In this document: positions 36,949 to 45,790 of the stretch, piece by piece
Layout of the letters: every line of letters begins with the position of its first letter
Position numbering within the stretch: the stretch's first letter is position 1
DNA from: Novosphingobium meiothermophilum
GTDB taxonomy: Bacteria; Pseudomonadota; Alphaproteobacteria; Sphingomonadales; Sphingomonadaceae
DNA length: 64,000 nt
Assembly (NCBI RefSeq): GCF_003171715.1
Contig: NZ_QGHL01000020.1
Span: 245,500-309,499 of the forward strand
Reading direction: 5' to 3'
The notes under the pieces: model-generated
What the model saw: the letters and a program-made list of their open reading frames with translations, nothing else
The model's database searches: none
What the model was told of the DNA's origin: nothing
Program-made: the position numbers and the translations under genes

Positions 36949-38223
36949 TCAGAAAGCGGTCGGGTTCTCAAGAGGTTCGTCCCGCGCGTGTGAGGCGGCG
37001 AAGGCTTCGGCGGCGCGCATTACGCGCAGCAGATTGCGGCTGGACAGCTTTTCCAGATCGGCCTGCGACCAGCCGCGCCGGGCCAGTTCGGCAAACAGCG
37101 CAGGATAGGCGGCCACGTCCTCCAGACCGGCAACGGTCGTCTCCACCCCGTCGAGATCGCCGCCAAGGCCGACATGATCCGCGCCGATGAGACGCGCGAT
37201 GTGATCGAGATGGTCTGCCACATCGCGCAAGGTGCCGCGCGGCATGGGATTGGCCTTGTCCCATGCGGCAAGGGCGGCGCCTTCTGCCGCAGGATCGCCG
37301 CGATGGAGCGCCTTGAGCCGGGCCGCCTCGCCATCACGCGCCGCGCTCCACTGGCGGGCCGCCTCCACCACATAGGGCGGATAGAAATTGACCATGACGA
37401 TCCCGCCGCTGCGCCCGATGCGCCGCAGCGTTTCATCGGAAATGTTGCGCGCATGATCGTTGAGCGCGCGGGCATTGGAATGGCTGACGATGGGCGGCGG
37501 CCCGCCCAGCGCGAGCACATCGCGCATGGTCTCCTCGCTGACATGGGCAAGATCGACGAGCATTCCCATACGCTGCATCTCGCGCACGACCTGTTCGCCG
37601 AACGGGGTCAGCCCGCCATGCGCGGGAGCATCGGTGGCGCTGTCGGCCCAGGCGGTGTTGCGAAAATGGGTGAGCGTCATGTAGCGCGCACCCAGCGCGT
37701 GCATCTGGCGCAGCACGGCCAGCGATCCGCCGATGGAATGGCCGCCCTCCATCCCGATGAGCGAGGCGACGCGGCCCGCCTTCCACGCGGCCTCGACGCA
37801 ACCGCTGTCCGTGCAGAAGCGCAGGGCTTCGGGGTGGCGCGCGATGAGGCGGCGCATGACATCGATCTGTTCGAGCGTGGCCTGCACCGCCTGCGGTTCG
37901 GGCAGGTTGGCCGAGACATAGACCGACCAGAACTGCGCACCGACCCGCCCCTGCCGCAGCCGGGCCAGATCGGTCATCATCGCGGGCCAGCCGCGGTCCG
38001 CATCGGCAGTATCGCGGGTATCGGCGAAATCGAACCCGGCAAGGATGTTGCGCCGCCGGTCACGCAGCTGTTCAGGCACATCGTTGTGGCCATCAAACAC
38101 CGGGGAAGCGCGCAGGGCTGCATCGGCCACCGCTTCGGGAGCGGGAGCGGGTGCGGGAGCGGGCGCGGCGGCGGCAAGAGCGAGGGCAAGCGGTGCGAAA
38201 AGGAGCGGCAGAGCGATCTTCAT
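36949..38223 (-). CDS. Membrane dipeptidase, peptidase M19
   Basis: 424-residue zinc hydrolase of the renal dipeptidase family. A signal peptide is followed by a repetitive Ala-Pro stretch (residues 20-30). Metal ligands are in FDGHNDVPE, GMEGGHSIGG, VDLAHVSEE and IVSHSNARAL, and the terminal motif GADHVGLGGDLDGVE is present. Exported enzymes of this family hydrolyse dipeptides, including D-amino-acid or beta-lactam-like bonds. It is 49 bp before the transporter gene on the same strand. Confidence 0.93.
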   Translation of the reverse strand: MKIALPLLFAPLALALAAAAPAPAPAPAPEAVADAALRASPVFDGHNDVPEQLRDRRRNILAGFDFADTRDTADADRGWPAMMTDLARLRQGRVGAQFWSVYVSANLPEPQAVQATLEQIDVMRRLIARHPEALRFCTDSGCVEAAWKAGRVASLIGMEGGHSIGGSLAVLRQMHALGARYMTLTHFRNTAWADSATDAPAHGGLTPFGEQVVREMQRMGMLVDLAHVSEETMRDVLALGGPPPIVSHSNARALNDHARNISDETLRRIGRSGGIVMVNFYPPYVVEAARQWSAARDGEAARLKALHRGDPAAEGAALAAWDKANPMPRGTLRDVADHLDHIARLIGADHVGLGGDLDGVETTVAGLEDVAAYPALFAELARRGWSQADLEKLSSRNLLRVMRAAEAFAASHARDEPLENPTAF

Positions 38224-38272
38224 GGCCGCATCCTTGCGCGAAGACGCCCGGCGCTCAAGCGCTTTGCCGCGA

Positions 38273-39571
38273 TCAGAGATCCTTGCGCAGCATCAGCACC
38301 ATGAGCGCGGCCAGCACCGAACCCATGGCCATGACGATCGACACGCCCAGCAGGCCAAGGCCGGCCTGGGTGAACAGCACCCCGGCAAGGATCGGCGAGC
38401 CAGCCGCGCCGATCCGCCCTGCCCCGATGGCAAAACCCGTGCCCGTGGCGCGCACATGGGTGGGAAAGCCCTTGGCGAAGAGCGAATAGAACCCGACGAT
38501 CGCCGAATTGGTGGTGAAGCCGGTGAGGAACACCGCCGTCTTCCAGCCGCTGAGCGTATCGCTGCCGAAACCGAAGGCGATGACCGCCACCGATCCGGCG
38601 AGCAGCATGGCGATGGTTGGCCACTTCAGCCCGAAACGGTGCATGGCATAGCCGAACAGGCCGCCGCCGATGGCCCCGCCGATGTTGGCCCAGACCAGCA
38701 CGCTGGCCGCCTGTGCCTGCGTATAGCCGAAATCGGCCACGATCTTGGGCGACCACTTGAGGATGTAGTAGAAGGTCACGCAGTGGAACGAATAGCCGAG
38801 CGTGAAGAGCATCGTGGTGCCGATCATGCCGGGCTTGAGGATATCGAACACGCTGGGCTTGTCGGCCGCGGCAGGGGCCGGCGGCAGTAGCGATGCCAGC
38901 GGCAGCGCCAGCTTGCGCAGCGATGCATTGGCCTTGTCGAGCGCATCGGGATTGCGCCGGGTCACGTAGTAATCGGGCGATTCCGGCACGAAGATGAGGA
39001 TCAGCGGGATGAACACCGCGGTTGCAATCGCGCCGAACTCGAACACCAGCCGCCAGTCACCGCCCTTCAGCAGCAGACCGGCAATCGTGCCGCCAACCGT
39101 TGCCCCGATGGGATAGCCGATGACCATGAGTGCCATGGCCAGCGAACGGCCCTTGAGGCTGGAAAACTCGGCCGTGACGGCATTGATCGCCGCCAGCATT
39201 CCCCCGATGCCCAGCCCGGTAAGGAAGCGCCACAGGGCAAGGCCCGACGGACTGTCCGACGTGGTGGCAAGCCACATGCCCGCCGTCATCACCACGAGGC
39301 AGCCGAGAATGGTGGGACGCCGGCCGAACCGGTCAGCCGCCCCGCCCAGCAGAATCGAGCCGAAGCCCATGCCCACCAGTTCCATCGAGAGCACGACGCC
39401 CAGCGCATCGCGTTCGATCCCCCATTCCCTGGCAATGCCCGGAGCGGCAAAGGCGCTGGAGAGCACATCGAAACCATCCAGCGCGTTGAGCGCAATCATC
39501 AGGACGACCGCGATCCACTGGCGCAGGCCCATCGGGGTCTGCTCGATCACCTCGCGCGGGGTCTGTGTCAT
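38273..39571 (-). CDS. MFS transporter, aromatic acid:H+ symporter type
   Basis: 432-residue twelve-helix permease. TM1 holds the charged motif NALDGFDVLSSAF and loop 2-3 reads GGAADRFGRRPTI, both marks of the AAHS family that imports protocatechuate, 4-hydroxybenzoate and similar acids. ATG 39571 begins MTQTPREVIEQ; the 19 codons upstream lack family sequence. It diverges in sense from nothing nearby but shares strand with the MarR gene 74 bp upstream. Substrate unproven; could feed LigAB. Confidence 0.88.
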   Translation of the reverse strand: MTQTPREVIEQTPMGLRQWIAVVLMIALNALDGFDVLSSAFAAPGIAREWGIERDALGVVLSMELVGMGFGSILLGGAADRFGRRPTILGCLVVMTAGMWLATTSDSPSGLALWRFLTGLGIGGMLAAINAVTAEFSSLKGRSLAMALMVIGYPIGATVGGTIAGLLLKGGDWRLVFEFGAIATAVFIPLILIFVPESPDYYVTRRNPDALDKANASLRKLALPLASLLPPAPAAADKPSVFDILKPGMIGTTMLFTLGYSFHCVTFYYILKWSPKIVADFGYTQAQAASVLVWANIGGAIGGGLFGYAMHRFGLKWPTIAMLLAGSVAVIAFGFGSDTLSGWKTAVFLTGFTTNSAIVGFYSLFAKGFPTHVRATGTGFAIGAGRIGAAGSPILAGVLFTQAGLGLLGVSIVMAMGSVLAALMVLMLRKDL

Positions 39572-39645
39572 TCGGTTCTCTTGTCCTCTGCCCTCATGCG
39601 CCGCCGGTCCGATCCGCCGCACGGCCAATTGCTATTCCATATAAC

Positions 39646-40137
39646 TTATTCGTGGATTCGCGAAAGCAGTTCGATGAGCTGGCGCACTTCCTTGTCGGTG
39701 AAGCGGCTTTTCACCCAGGCTTCGTGTTCGGCAATCGCCTGCTTGGCCCGCGCCAGCATGGCGATGCCTTCGGGCTGGAGGTGGAGCGCCTGCTTGCGGC
39801 CGTCCTTTTCCGAACGGTCGCGGCGCAGGAAATGCTTGGCCTGCAAGCGGTTGATGATCGCCATTGTGGTGGCGCGGTCCATCCGCAGGCGCTGGGCCAG
39901 ATCGGTCTGCGCAATGCCGGGATGATCGTCGACCAGCCAGAGCACCGAGACCTGCTTCTGCGTGAGATCGAGATCGGCAAAGGTTTCGGTGAAGTGGCGC
40001 AGGCACGCGCCGTGGGCCAGACGGATATGAAAGCCCAGAATATCGTTGATCGCGCCGATATCGGCTTCCTCTGCTCCCGCCGCGGCAGGGCTTGACCCCG
40101 CAGGCGTGATCGCATCGGCAAACCTGTCCTTTATCAC
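39646..40137 (-). CDS. MarR-family regulator
   Basis: 163-residue winged-helix protein (LTQKQVSVLWLVDDHPGIAQ, DLAQRLRMDRATTMAIINRL, then the wing FLRRDRSEKDGRKQALHL). MarR proteins near aromatic-acid transporters usually sense CoA thioesters or the acid itself. No ATG is available at a sensible point; I chose GTG 40137 with GGATGAGG upstream, while the open frame reaches a TTG at 40224. It lies directly upstream of the transporter and likely controls it. Confidence 0.85.
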   Translation of the reverse strand: MIKDRFADAITPAGSSPAAAGAEEADIGAINDILGFHIRLAHGACLRHFTETFADLDLTQKQVSVLWLVDDHPGIAQTDLAQRLRMDRATTMAIINRLQAKHFLRRDRSEKDGRKQALHLQPEGIAMLARAKQAIAEHEAWVKSRFTDKEVRQLIELLSRIHE

Positions 40138-40260
40138 TGCCTCATCCCCCGCGCGGCCGCTCTGCTTCGTAGGCAAGGCATACAATAGGAACACCGCCCG
40201 GACGCAAGACAATTCGCAGGACAACCCGCGTTTTCATGGGGATTTGCGCCGCCCTTGCGA

Positions 40261-40935
40261 TCAGCGGCGCAGATTCAGCGAGAGATTGGCGATGTGGTTC
40301 ATCCTGTCCGGGCGGCCATGGCGGTTGACATATTGCCCGCCATATCCCGCCTCGATCCAGATGCCGCGCGCCACGGGGATGCCCGCCCCGGCAAAGACCC
40401 GCACCTGATCGAAACCGGCGCGCTGGCCCCAGCTTGTGGTATCAAGGTTCACGAAGGGTTCGGTGTGGACGATGGCCGAATAGCCCTTGCCCAGCGGAAC
40501 ATCGAGCCGCACCTGCTGGCGCAGCCGCCAGCCCATGTCGGCACGCCCTTGGATCCAGCGCTGTTCGATCCGCGTGCGGCTGGCCAGCGTGACCTTGCCC
40601 GGCCCTCCCAGCAGCCGCACCGAAAGCTGTTCATAGGCCCGGTGCTCGTCGCTGGCCGTGCCGCCCAAGGGATCGGTGTGGACCCAGGCATAGCCCGCAA
40701 AGACGCTGACCGCCCCGCTGACCTGATAGCCAAGCGCCGGGCGCAGGATGATCTGGCTCATCCGCGAGGCGCCATCGGTGAGCCGTCCCTGCGCTTCGGT
40801 GAAGAGCAGAACGCCCTTGCCCAGAGAAAAGGTGGAGAACTGCGCGAGCCAGACCTGCTCGTCTTCCTGCGCGGCCTGTGCGGGCAGCGGCAGCAAGAGC
40901 AGGGCCAGACCTGCCATGACAGCCGCCGCCCGCAT
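40261..40935 (-). CDS. DUF2490 outer-membrane-like protein
   Basis: 224 residues with a clear signal peptide (MRAAAVMAGLALLLLPLPAQA). Alternating hydrophobic strands follow, ending in an aromatic-poor but strand-like tail (IANLSLNLRR). Motifs such as WLAQFSTFSLGKG and VFAGYAWVHTDPLG fit the DUF2490 family, predicted beta-barrels of unknown role. It begins 4 bp after the aminotransferase stop and is probably cotranscribed with it. Confidence 0.8.
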   Translation of the reverse strand: MRAAAVMAGLALLLLPLPAQAAQEDEQVWLAQFSTFSLGKGVLLFTEAQGRLTDGASRMSQIILRPALGYQVSGAVSVFAGYAWVHTDPLGGTASDEHRAYEQLSVRLLGGPGKVTLASRTRIEQRWIQGRADMGWRLRQQVRLDVPLGKGYSAIVHTEPFVNLDTTSWGQRAGFDQVRVFAGAGIPVARGIWIEAGYGGQYVNRHGRPDRMNHIANLSLNLRR

Positions 40936-40939
40936 GAAA

Positions 40940-42109
40940 TCAGGCCACGTCAGCGAGCGCGGAAATGAACTTGTCGATATTGCCCGTGGTCAGCCCGGCA
41001 ATGTTGATCCGCCCGGACCCGGCCATATAGACGCCGTGCCGTTCGCGGATGGCAAGGATCTGCTCGCCCGACAGCGGCAGGATCGAGAACAGGCCGTTCT
41101 GAACGCCCAACGGGGCCATGTCGATCGGGCCGACCTTGCCGGCCGCGGCCAGCCGGTCACGCACCCAGCGCATGCGATCGCGCATCTCGTCGAGTTCGGC
41201 CAGCCACATCGCGGTGAGATCGGCATCCTCAAGGATCAGCCGGACCGCAGCCGCGCCATGATCGGGCGGCATCGACCACGAAGCACGCGCGATGGTGGCG
41301 CCATTGGCCATGGCATTGGCGAGCGCGGTAGCATCCGCCGTCACCACATAGAATGCGCCCACGCGGTCGCGATAGAGGCCGAAGTTCTTGTCGCACGAAT
41401 AGGCCACCAGCGCTTCGGGCACGAGGCTGAGCACCTTGCGCAGGCCATAGGCATCGGCCTCCATCCCCGCGCCCAGCCCCTGATAGGCAAGGTCGAGGAT
41501 CGGCAGCACCCGGCGTTCGGCCAGAAGCGGGGCGATCTCGTCCCACTGGGCCTCGGTATAGTCCACCCCGGTGGGATTGTGGCAGCAGCCATGGAGCAGC
41601 ACCGCATCGCCCGGTTCGGCCTGGGCCAGTGCGGCCTTGAGCGCATCGAGATCGGCAAAGCCATCGGCGGTCATGTGGCCGAAGGTCTTCAGTTCGACAC
41701 CGACAGCGGCGATGATCTGCGCGTGGTTGGGCCACGAAGGCGTGCCCATCCACACGCGCTTCACGCCCGCGCGCCTTGCCACTTCGACCGCCAGCCGCAC
41801 CGCTCCGGTGCCGCCGGGGGCCTGCATCCCTTCAACCTTGCTGCGGTCGAAGTCCTTGCCGAAGACATAGGGAATCAGCGCATGGACAAAGCCCATGTCG
41901 CCTTCAGGGCCGAGATAGGCCTTGGAGTCTTGCGTTTCGAGCAGCCGGGCTTCGGCGGCCTTGATCGCCTTGAACACGGGAGTATCGCCCTCGGCCGTGC
42001 GATAGACGCCCACGCCAAGATCGATCTTGTCGGCGCGCGGATCGGCATTGTGGAGCTTGATGAGCGCCAGCAGCGCATCGGCGGGCTGTGCGGCAAGATT
42101 TTCGAGCAT
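40940..42109 (-). CDS. Aromatic/aspartate aminotransferase (class I PLP)
   Basis: 389-residue PLP enzyme of the AspC/TyrB group. The start (MLENLAAQPADALLALIKLHNAD) and DLGVGVYRT are typical. PLP contacts include GGTGAVRLAVE, CCHNPTGVD and the Schiff-base lysine in YSCDKNFGLYRDRVG; substrate arginine is in GSGRINIAGL. It transfers amino groups between aromatic amino acids or aspartate and 2-oxoglutarate. ATG 42109 was chosen because 32 upstream codons carry no family sequence. Confidence 0.93.
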   Translation of the reverse strand: MLENLAAQPADALLALIKLHNADPRADKIDLGVGVYRTAEGDTPVFKAIKAAEARLLETQDSKAYLGPEGDMGFVHALIPYVFGKDFDRSKVEGMQAPGGTGAVRLAVEVARRAGVKRVWMGTPSWPNHAQIIAAVGVELKTFGHMTADGFADLDALKAALAQAEPGDAVLLHGCCHNPTGVDYTEAQWDEIAPLLAERRVLPILDLAYQGLGAGMEADAYGLRKVLSLVPEALVAYSCDKNFGLYRDRVGAFYVVTADATALANAMANGATIARASWSMPPDHGAAAVRLILEDADLTAMWLAELDEMRDRMRWVRDRLAAAGKVGPIDMAPLGVQNGLFSILPLSGEQILAIRERHGVYMAGSGRINIAGLTTGNIDKFISALADVA

Positions 42110-42162
42110 GAATCGCGGCCTTCCTCGTGCGGGGAGCAAATGCGGCGGCTCCATGCCGCCGG

Positions 42163-42181
42163 AACGCCGCCACGGCAAGCC
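42163..42181 (-). terminator. GC hairpin between DUF1134 and aminotransferase genes
   Basis: CGGCGGC and GCCGCCG form a perfect 7-bp stem around TCCAT, downstream of the DUF1134 gene on the minus strand. Only a short T-run (ATTTG) follows, so terminator function is tentative. The stem occupies approximately these positions. Confidence 0.3.
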
Positions 42182-42238
42182 CTGCCGAGCGATTATGAGG
42201 CGCACGGGCGCAAAAACGACCGAAACTTGCCGAAAGCG

Positions 42239-43024
42239 TCAGAATGGCAGCCAGTTCTGCTTGCGCGAGAACTTCATGTAGCCGCCGTTGAGGCCAAGCC
42301 GCAGCCCCGCGCCCGATCGCACCGGGATGAGCACCTTGTCGCCTTTGCGCAGATAGCTGACATGAAACCCGCCAACGAGATAGGCCTGCCCCTCGCCCGC
42401 GCCGAAGCGGGTGAACAGTTCCTCGGTATCGTAAAGATTATAGACGAGGACGAAGGTGCTGGCCGCATTGGCGCCCAGATCGAAGCCGATCGAGGGACCG
42501 GTCCAGTAAACCGGCCGCTCGCCCTCGACCTTGTGATGCAGCGTGCCCGATCCATAGCGCAGGCCAAGGACGACCGCGCCGCCTGCCTCTCGCCCCACGA
42601 TATAACCGATCGGCTCGCCCTGCTTCTTGAGCAGATCCTTGATGAGATCGGCCAGCCCGGCGGCGCCCTTGCCGAACACGCCTTCGGCAGCGCCGATGAG
42701 ATCATCCTCGCGGTAGGAGCCTTGCGGCGCCCTGGTGGTCTGCGGCGCGGGCGGCGGGAAGGAATCGGCGGTGCCGGTTGCGGGGGCGGCAGGCACGGCG
42801 GCCGGCGCGGATGCCTGCGGATAGGCAGGCTGATCGGCCGGAAGCGCGGGCAGGCTGCCGGGAGGCACCGCCGCCTTGGGCGCGGGCGGCGGGGAAGCCA
42901 GATCCCCGTCGATCACCGCATTGGGATCGACCGTCTCGACCTGAGCCTGAACCGGCTGGGCCAGCGCAGCCAGCAGCGCCGCCATGAAAGGAGCCAGAAA
43001 CCGGGCCGCAAAGCGTTTCGTCAT
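42239..43024 (-). CDS. DUF1134 exported protein
   Basis: 261 residues. A signal peptide (about 1-28, LAPFMAALLAALAQPVQAQ) precedes a Pro/Ala-rich linker (40-95). The C-terminal DUF1134 domain of about 160 residues contains VFGKGAAGLADLIKDLLKKQ, IGYIVGREAGGAVVLGLRYG and GPSIGFDLGANAAST. The family resembles lipid-binding Ysc84-like proteins and is widespread in Alphaproteobacteria without assigned role. ATG 43024 follows directly after the tRNA-Ser side flank of 233 bp. Confidence 0.85.
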   Translation of the reverse strand: MTKRFAARFLAPFMAALLAALAQPVQAQVETVDPNAVIDGDLASPPPAPKAAVPPGSLPALPADQPAYPQASAPAAVPAAPATGTADSFPPPAPQTTRAPQGSYREDDLIGAAEGVFGKGAAGLADLIKDLLKKQGEPIGYIVGREAGGAVVLGLRYGSGTLHHKVEGERPVYWTGPSIGFDLGANAASTFVLVYNLYDTEELFTRFGAGEGQAYLVGGFHVSYLRKGDKVLIPVRSGAGLRLGLNGGYMKFSRKQNWLPF

Positions 43025-43257
43025 CAAACCATCCCATCCTTCGCACCTGCGCCAGACCGGCGCGGCGCGGGCATCCTTAAGCAGAATCGAACGCTGGCCC
43101 AGCGACAATGAACCGGCGATGAGTCGAGTCGGAATTGCGGCCAACCGCATGGAAGAGCCCGGACCGGGCAGGTTTTTCCCGCTGCCGATTTTTCGGCGCA
43201 CAGGCCCTTGCCGCCCCCCACAACCCTCGCTATAGCCGCGCCTCGCCGCTGCGATCC

Positions 43258-43350
43258 GGAGACGTGGGTGAGTGGCTGAAACCAACGGTTTGCTAAACCG
43301 TCGTACTGGTAAATCCGGTACCGAGGGTTCGAATCCCTCCGTCTCCGCCA
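43258..43350 (+). tRNA. tRNA-Ser (anticodon GCT)
   Basis: 93 nt with encoded CCA. Acceptor GGAGACG pairs with CGTCTCC. The anticodon stem ACGGT/ACCGT encloses TTGCTAA with anticodon GCT. The long variable arm expected of tRNA-Ser and the GTTCGAATC T-loop are present. It stands at the left border of the accessory region; no copy of its 3' end was noticed further right. Confidence 0.97.
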
Positions 43351-43488
43351 TTCAACCCATTGGAATCGTTCTATTCCTTGGTCTGGGTTCGAAAAATCCC
43401 GTGTGTTTCAAGGGTTATAGGCCAAGGGCTCTCCACCGGGTTCAGCCGGATATGCCCATGCCATGCTCTCTCTAGGCCGATATTCTCC

Positions 43489-43525
43489 AAAGCTCTCGAC
43501 TACACAGGTTTCAGTGTAGAGCTTT
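43489..43525 (+). terminator. Imperfect hairpin in the tRNA-Ser flank
   Basis: CTACAC (43500-43505) pairs with GTGTAG (43514-43519), and the stem extends with AAAGCTCT against AGAGCTTT around a small bulge. The flank is AT-richer than the core genome. It may end the tRNA transcript or mark the island border. No gene is seen between 43351 and 43616. Confidence 0.35.
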
Positions 43526-43616
43526 ATCGCGTTGAAAATGATTGGTTTCTTCGCCTTCCTTTTTGCGGTCAGAACCGAGATTCACCTCAAAATCCGTCCC
43601 GATTCCAACCCCCTCG

Positions 43617-43985
43617 TCACAGCCAAGCTTGGGCGATCATCAGCGCGAGGGCCATGATCGTGATCCACGGCCAGGGCGTTGCCCAGGGTGACCGCACCTT
43701 AAACTGCTCAAGCTGGGCAATCGCCATCTGAACGTTGGCCTGCTGAAAGTGGAGGTCCTTGAGGGCCGCCTTCATCACGTCGGTCTCGATGTAGGTCGAG
43801 GCGTCGTCGGCCAACAGTTCGACCTCCTCAAGCAACCGAAGCACCTCCCGCAGTCGAGGAACTGCGCTCGGATCAGGTGTGCCGAGCATTGCCATCGCCT
43901 CTTGATGCTTGCGCTTGGCGAGCGTCAGCATCTGGCTGATGTGTTCGACAGCAGCGTTCGGCAGGTCAGGATCAGCAGCGTCCAT
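43617..43985 (-). CDS. Hypothetical tail-anchored helical protein
   Basis: 122 residues, mostly helical (VEHISQMLTLAKRKHQEAMA, LREVLRLLEEVELLADDAS) with one C-terminal membrane helix (WPWITIMALALMIAQAWL). This is the layout of a small tail-anchored protein. It follows umuC by 9 bp on the same strand and could be part of that SOS operon. I do not recognise a family. Confidence 0.6.
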   Translation of the reverse strand: MDAADPDLPNAAVEHISQMLTLAKRKHQEAMAMLGTPDPSAVPRLREVLRLLEEVELLADDASTYIETDVMKAALKDLHFQQANVQMAIAQLEQFKVRSPWATPWPWITIMALALMIAQAWL

Positions 43986-43994
43986 TCGGCACTG

Positions 43995-45263
43995 TTACCC
44001 CATCTTCGCAGCTGGGATATCCCCCCATCGGGTCGTGAAGCTGGGCGACAGGTTTTCTTGCCGCATCCGCCATTCGCCGCCCTTGCGGGCCAGCCCCAAG
44101 CGGGCCTTGCCGCGACCGAAACGGGAGTTGATCTCGTCCAGCGCCGCCATCAGGCCGTCAGGCTGCTCAATCACGTCAAACAGCGACGCAGGCACCGAGG
44201 CAGGATCGCCGAGGTCCAGCAGCAAGACTCCGGCCTTCCTCCAGCCATACCCATCGCGCCAAATGCGATCGAAGATTCGCAGGACGGCATCGGTGATGAC
44301 GCGGGTGTCGCTGGTCGGGCGCTGAAATGTAGCGGAACCCGACACTGACTTCCGCGCGGCGTTCTGGTCGAATGGGTCGGTCCGAATGAACAATTGGACC
44401 GCGCCCGCCACCTGTCCGGCATGCCGAACCTTCTCGGCCACCCGCTCCGCAAAGCTCATCACGGCATCGTGAACCTGCCCCTTGTCGCGGATTGCTTCCC
44501 CGAAGGTCCGAGAGCAACATGTCGTCTGGCGCGGCGCTGGCTGGTCGTCGAGCGCATGGCAGGCAATCCCGCGCAGCTCGTGAACCGTTTTCAAGCCGAC
44601 GATACCCATGCGCTTCCGCACCCAGCCGTCCTGGGAGCAAGCGAGGTCATGGGCCGTGTGGATGCCGCGCTCCTCCAGCATCGCGCTCCAGCGACGCCCA
44701 ATCCCCCAGACATCGCCAACGGCCGTCTTACGCAGTGCCGCCTCCGTCCATTGCGGGTGATGGCTGAGATCAAGAACGCCGCCTGCCTTGGCTGATTTCT
44801 TCGCCAGCCGATTGGCAACTTTGGCGAGGGTCTTGGTAGGGCCGACGCCGATCGATACCGGGATCCCGGTCCACTTGTGCGTGCGGCGCCTCAGGTTCCG
44901 ACACCAGTCGGTGAGATCGGCGACCGCCATCCGGTCAAGGTCGAGGAAGCATTCGTCGATGCTGTAGATTTCATGGGCCGGCGCCTGCGAGCCCAGCACG
45001 CTCATCACGCGCTCCGAGATGTCTCCATAGAGGGCGTAGTTCGAGGAACGGACGATGACGCCATGCTCGTCGACCAGCTTGCGGATCTTGAACAACGGCG
45101 CGCCCATCGCGATCCCCAGCGATTTGGCCTCATTGGAGCGGGCGATCACGCAGCCATCGTTGTTGGACAAGACCACGACCGGACGGTCCCGCAAGTCCGG
45201 CTGGAACAGCCGCTCACAGGATGCGTAGAAAGTGTTGCAGTCGACCAGTGCGAAGGTAGGCAT
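43995..45263 (-). CDS. umuC: DNA polymerase V catalytic subunit UmuC
   Basis: 422-residue Y-family translesion polymerase. The start FALVDCNTFYASCERLF holds the first catalytic Asp. SIDECFLDL carries the Asp-Glu pair, and GIPVSIGVGPTKTLAKVANRLAKK is typical. The thumb HhH (VGDVWGIGRRW) and little finger follow at normal length; the last residues form a short beta-clamp-like tail. The start overlaps the umuD stop as ATGA. The pair is LexA-controlled by the upstream SOS box. Confidence 0.95.
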   Translation of the reverse strand: MPTFALVDCNTFYASCERLFQPDLRDRPVVVLSNNDGCVIARSNEAKSLGIAMGAPLFKIRKLVDEHGVIVRSSNYALYGDISERVMSVLGSQAPAHEIYSIDECFLDLDRMAVADLTDWCRNLRRRTHKWTGIPVSIGVGPTKTLAKVANRLAKKSAKAGGVLDLSHHPQWTEAALRKTAVGDVWGIGRRWSAMLEERGIHTAHDLACSQDGWVRKRMGIVGLKTVHELRGIACHALDDQPAPRQTTCCSRTFGEAIRDKGQVHDAVMSFAERVAEKVRHAGQVAGAVQLFIRTDPFDQNAARKSVSGSATFQRPTSDTRVITDAVLRIFDRIWRDGYGWRKAGVLLLDLGDPASVPASLFDVIEQPDGLMAALDEINSRFGRGKARLGLARKGGEWRMRQENLSPSFTTRWGDIPAAKMG

Positions 45264-45682
45264 CAGCGTCCACAGTGACGCCGGATGCTGTGGGTAACGA
45301 CGCCCCAGATTTCACAGCCATCATCCCGGATGGGCAAGGTCGGGAAGTTTGGGTTCTCTGCCGCCAGTTGCCATGCGCCGTTGACCCTCTGGAGCCGTTT
45401 GACGGTCAGTTCGCCGTGCACAACGGCAATGACTATATCGTCGGGCTGCGGGGTGATTCCCCGGTCGATGACGAGCAGATCGCCATCGAAAATCCCAGCG
45501 CCGCGCATGGACTCCCCGGCCGCACGCACAAAGAAGGTCGCGGCCGGCCGCCGCACCAGATGCTCGTTGAGATCTAGCTTGCCCTCGATGTGGTCATCCG
45601 CCGGGCTTGGAAAGCCAGCCTCTACAGGCGAGCCGAACAACGGCAGTTCGAGCGGGGTGGGATATTCGACGAAGCGCAGCAC
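45263..45682 (-). CDS. umuD: UmuD-like S24 self-cleaving mutagenesis protein
   Basis: 139-residue LexA-like serine protease. The cleavage site is Ala22-Gly23 (VEAGFPSPADD), the nucleophile Ser58 (AGESMRGAGI) and the general base Lys95 (LTVKRL); the 37-residue spacing equals that of E. coli UmuD Ser60/Lys97. RecA-stimulated cleavage would yield UmuD' for polymerase V. Translation is coupled to umuC. An SOS box lies 23-37 bp before the start. Confidence 0.93.
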   Translation of the reverse strand: MLRFVEYPTPLELPLFGSPVEAGFPSPADDHIEGKLDLNEHLVRRPAATFFVRAAGESMRGAGIFDGDLLVIDRGITPQPDDIVIAVVHGELTVKRLQRVNGAWQLAAENPNFPTLPIRDDGCEIWGVVTHSIRRHCGR

Positions 45683-45704
45683 TTTTCAGGTTCCAGAATG
45701 AATG

Positions 45705-45719
45705 GAACATAAAAAGAAC
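45705..45719 (-). promoter_or_regulatory. LexA (SOS) box of umuDC
   Basis: On the minus strand GTTC-TTTTTAT-GTTC matches exactly the GTTC-N7-GTTC operator of alphaproteobacterial LexA. It sits just upstream of umuD. LexA itself is not in this window. Confidence 0.85.
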
Positions 45720-45790
45720 ATTGTTGTCGTGATTCGTCAACGGATGGGATGCGCCCGCGCGGTAGACCCGCTACAGGGGTGGCGCTGGCT

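Noticed and set aside
43351..43616. Attachment-site repeat of tRNA-Ser
   Set aside because: No second copy of the tRNA 3' end was found by eye in the window, so I do not call att sites.
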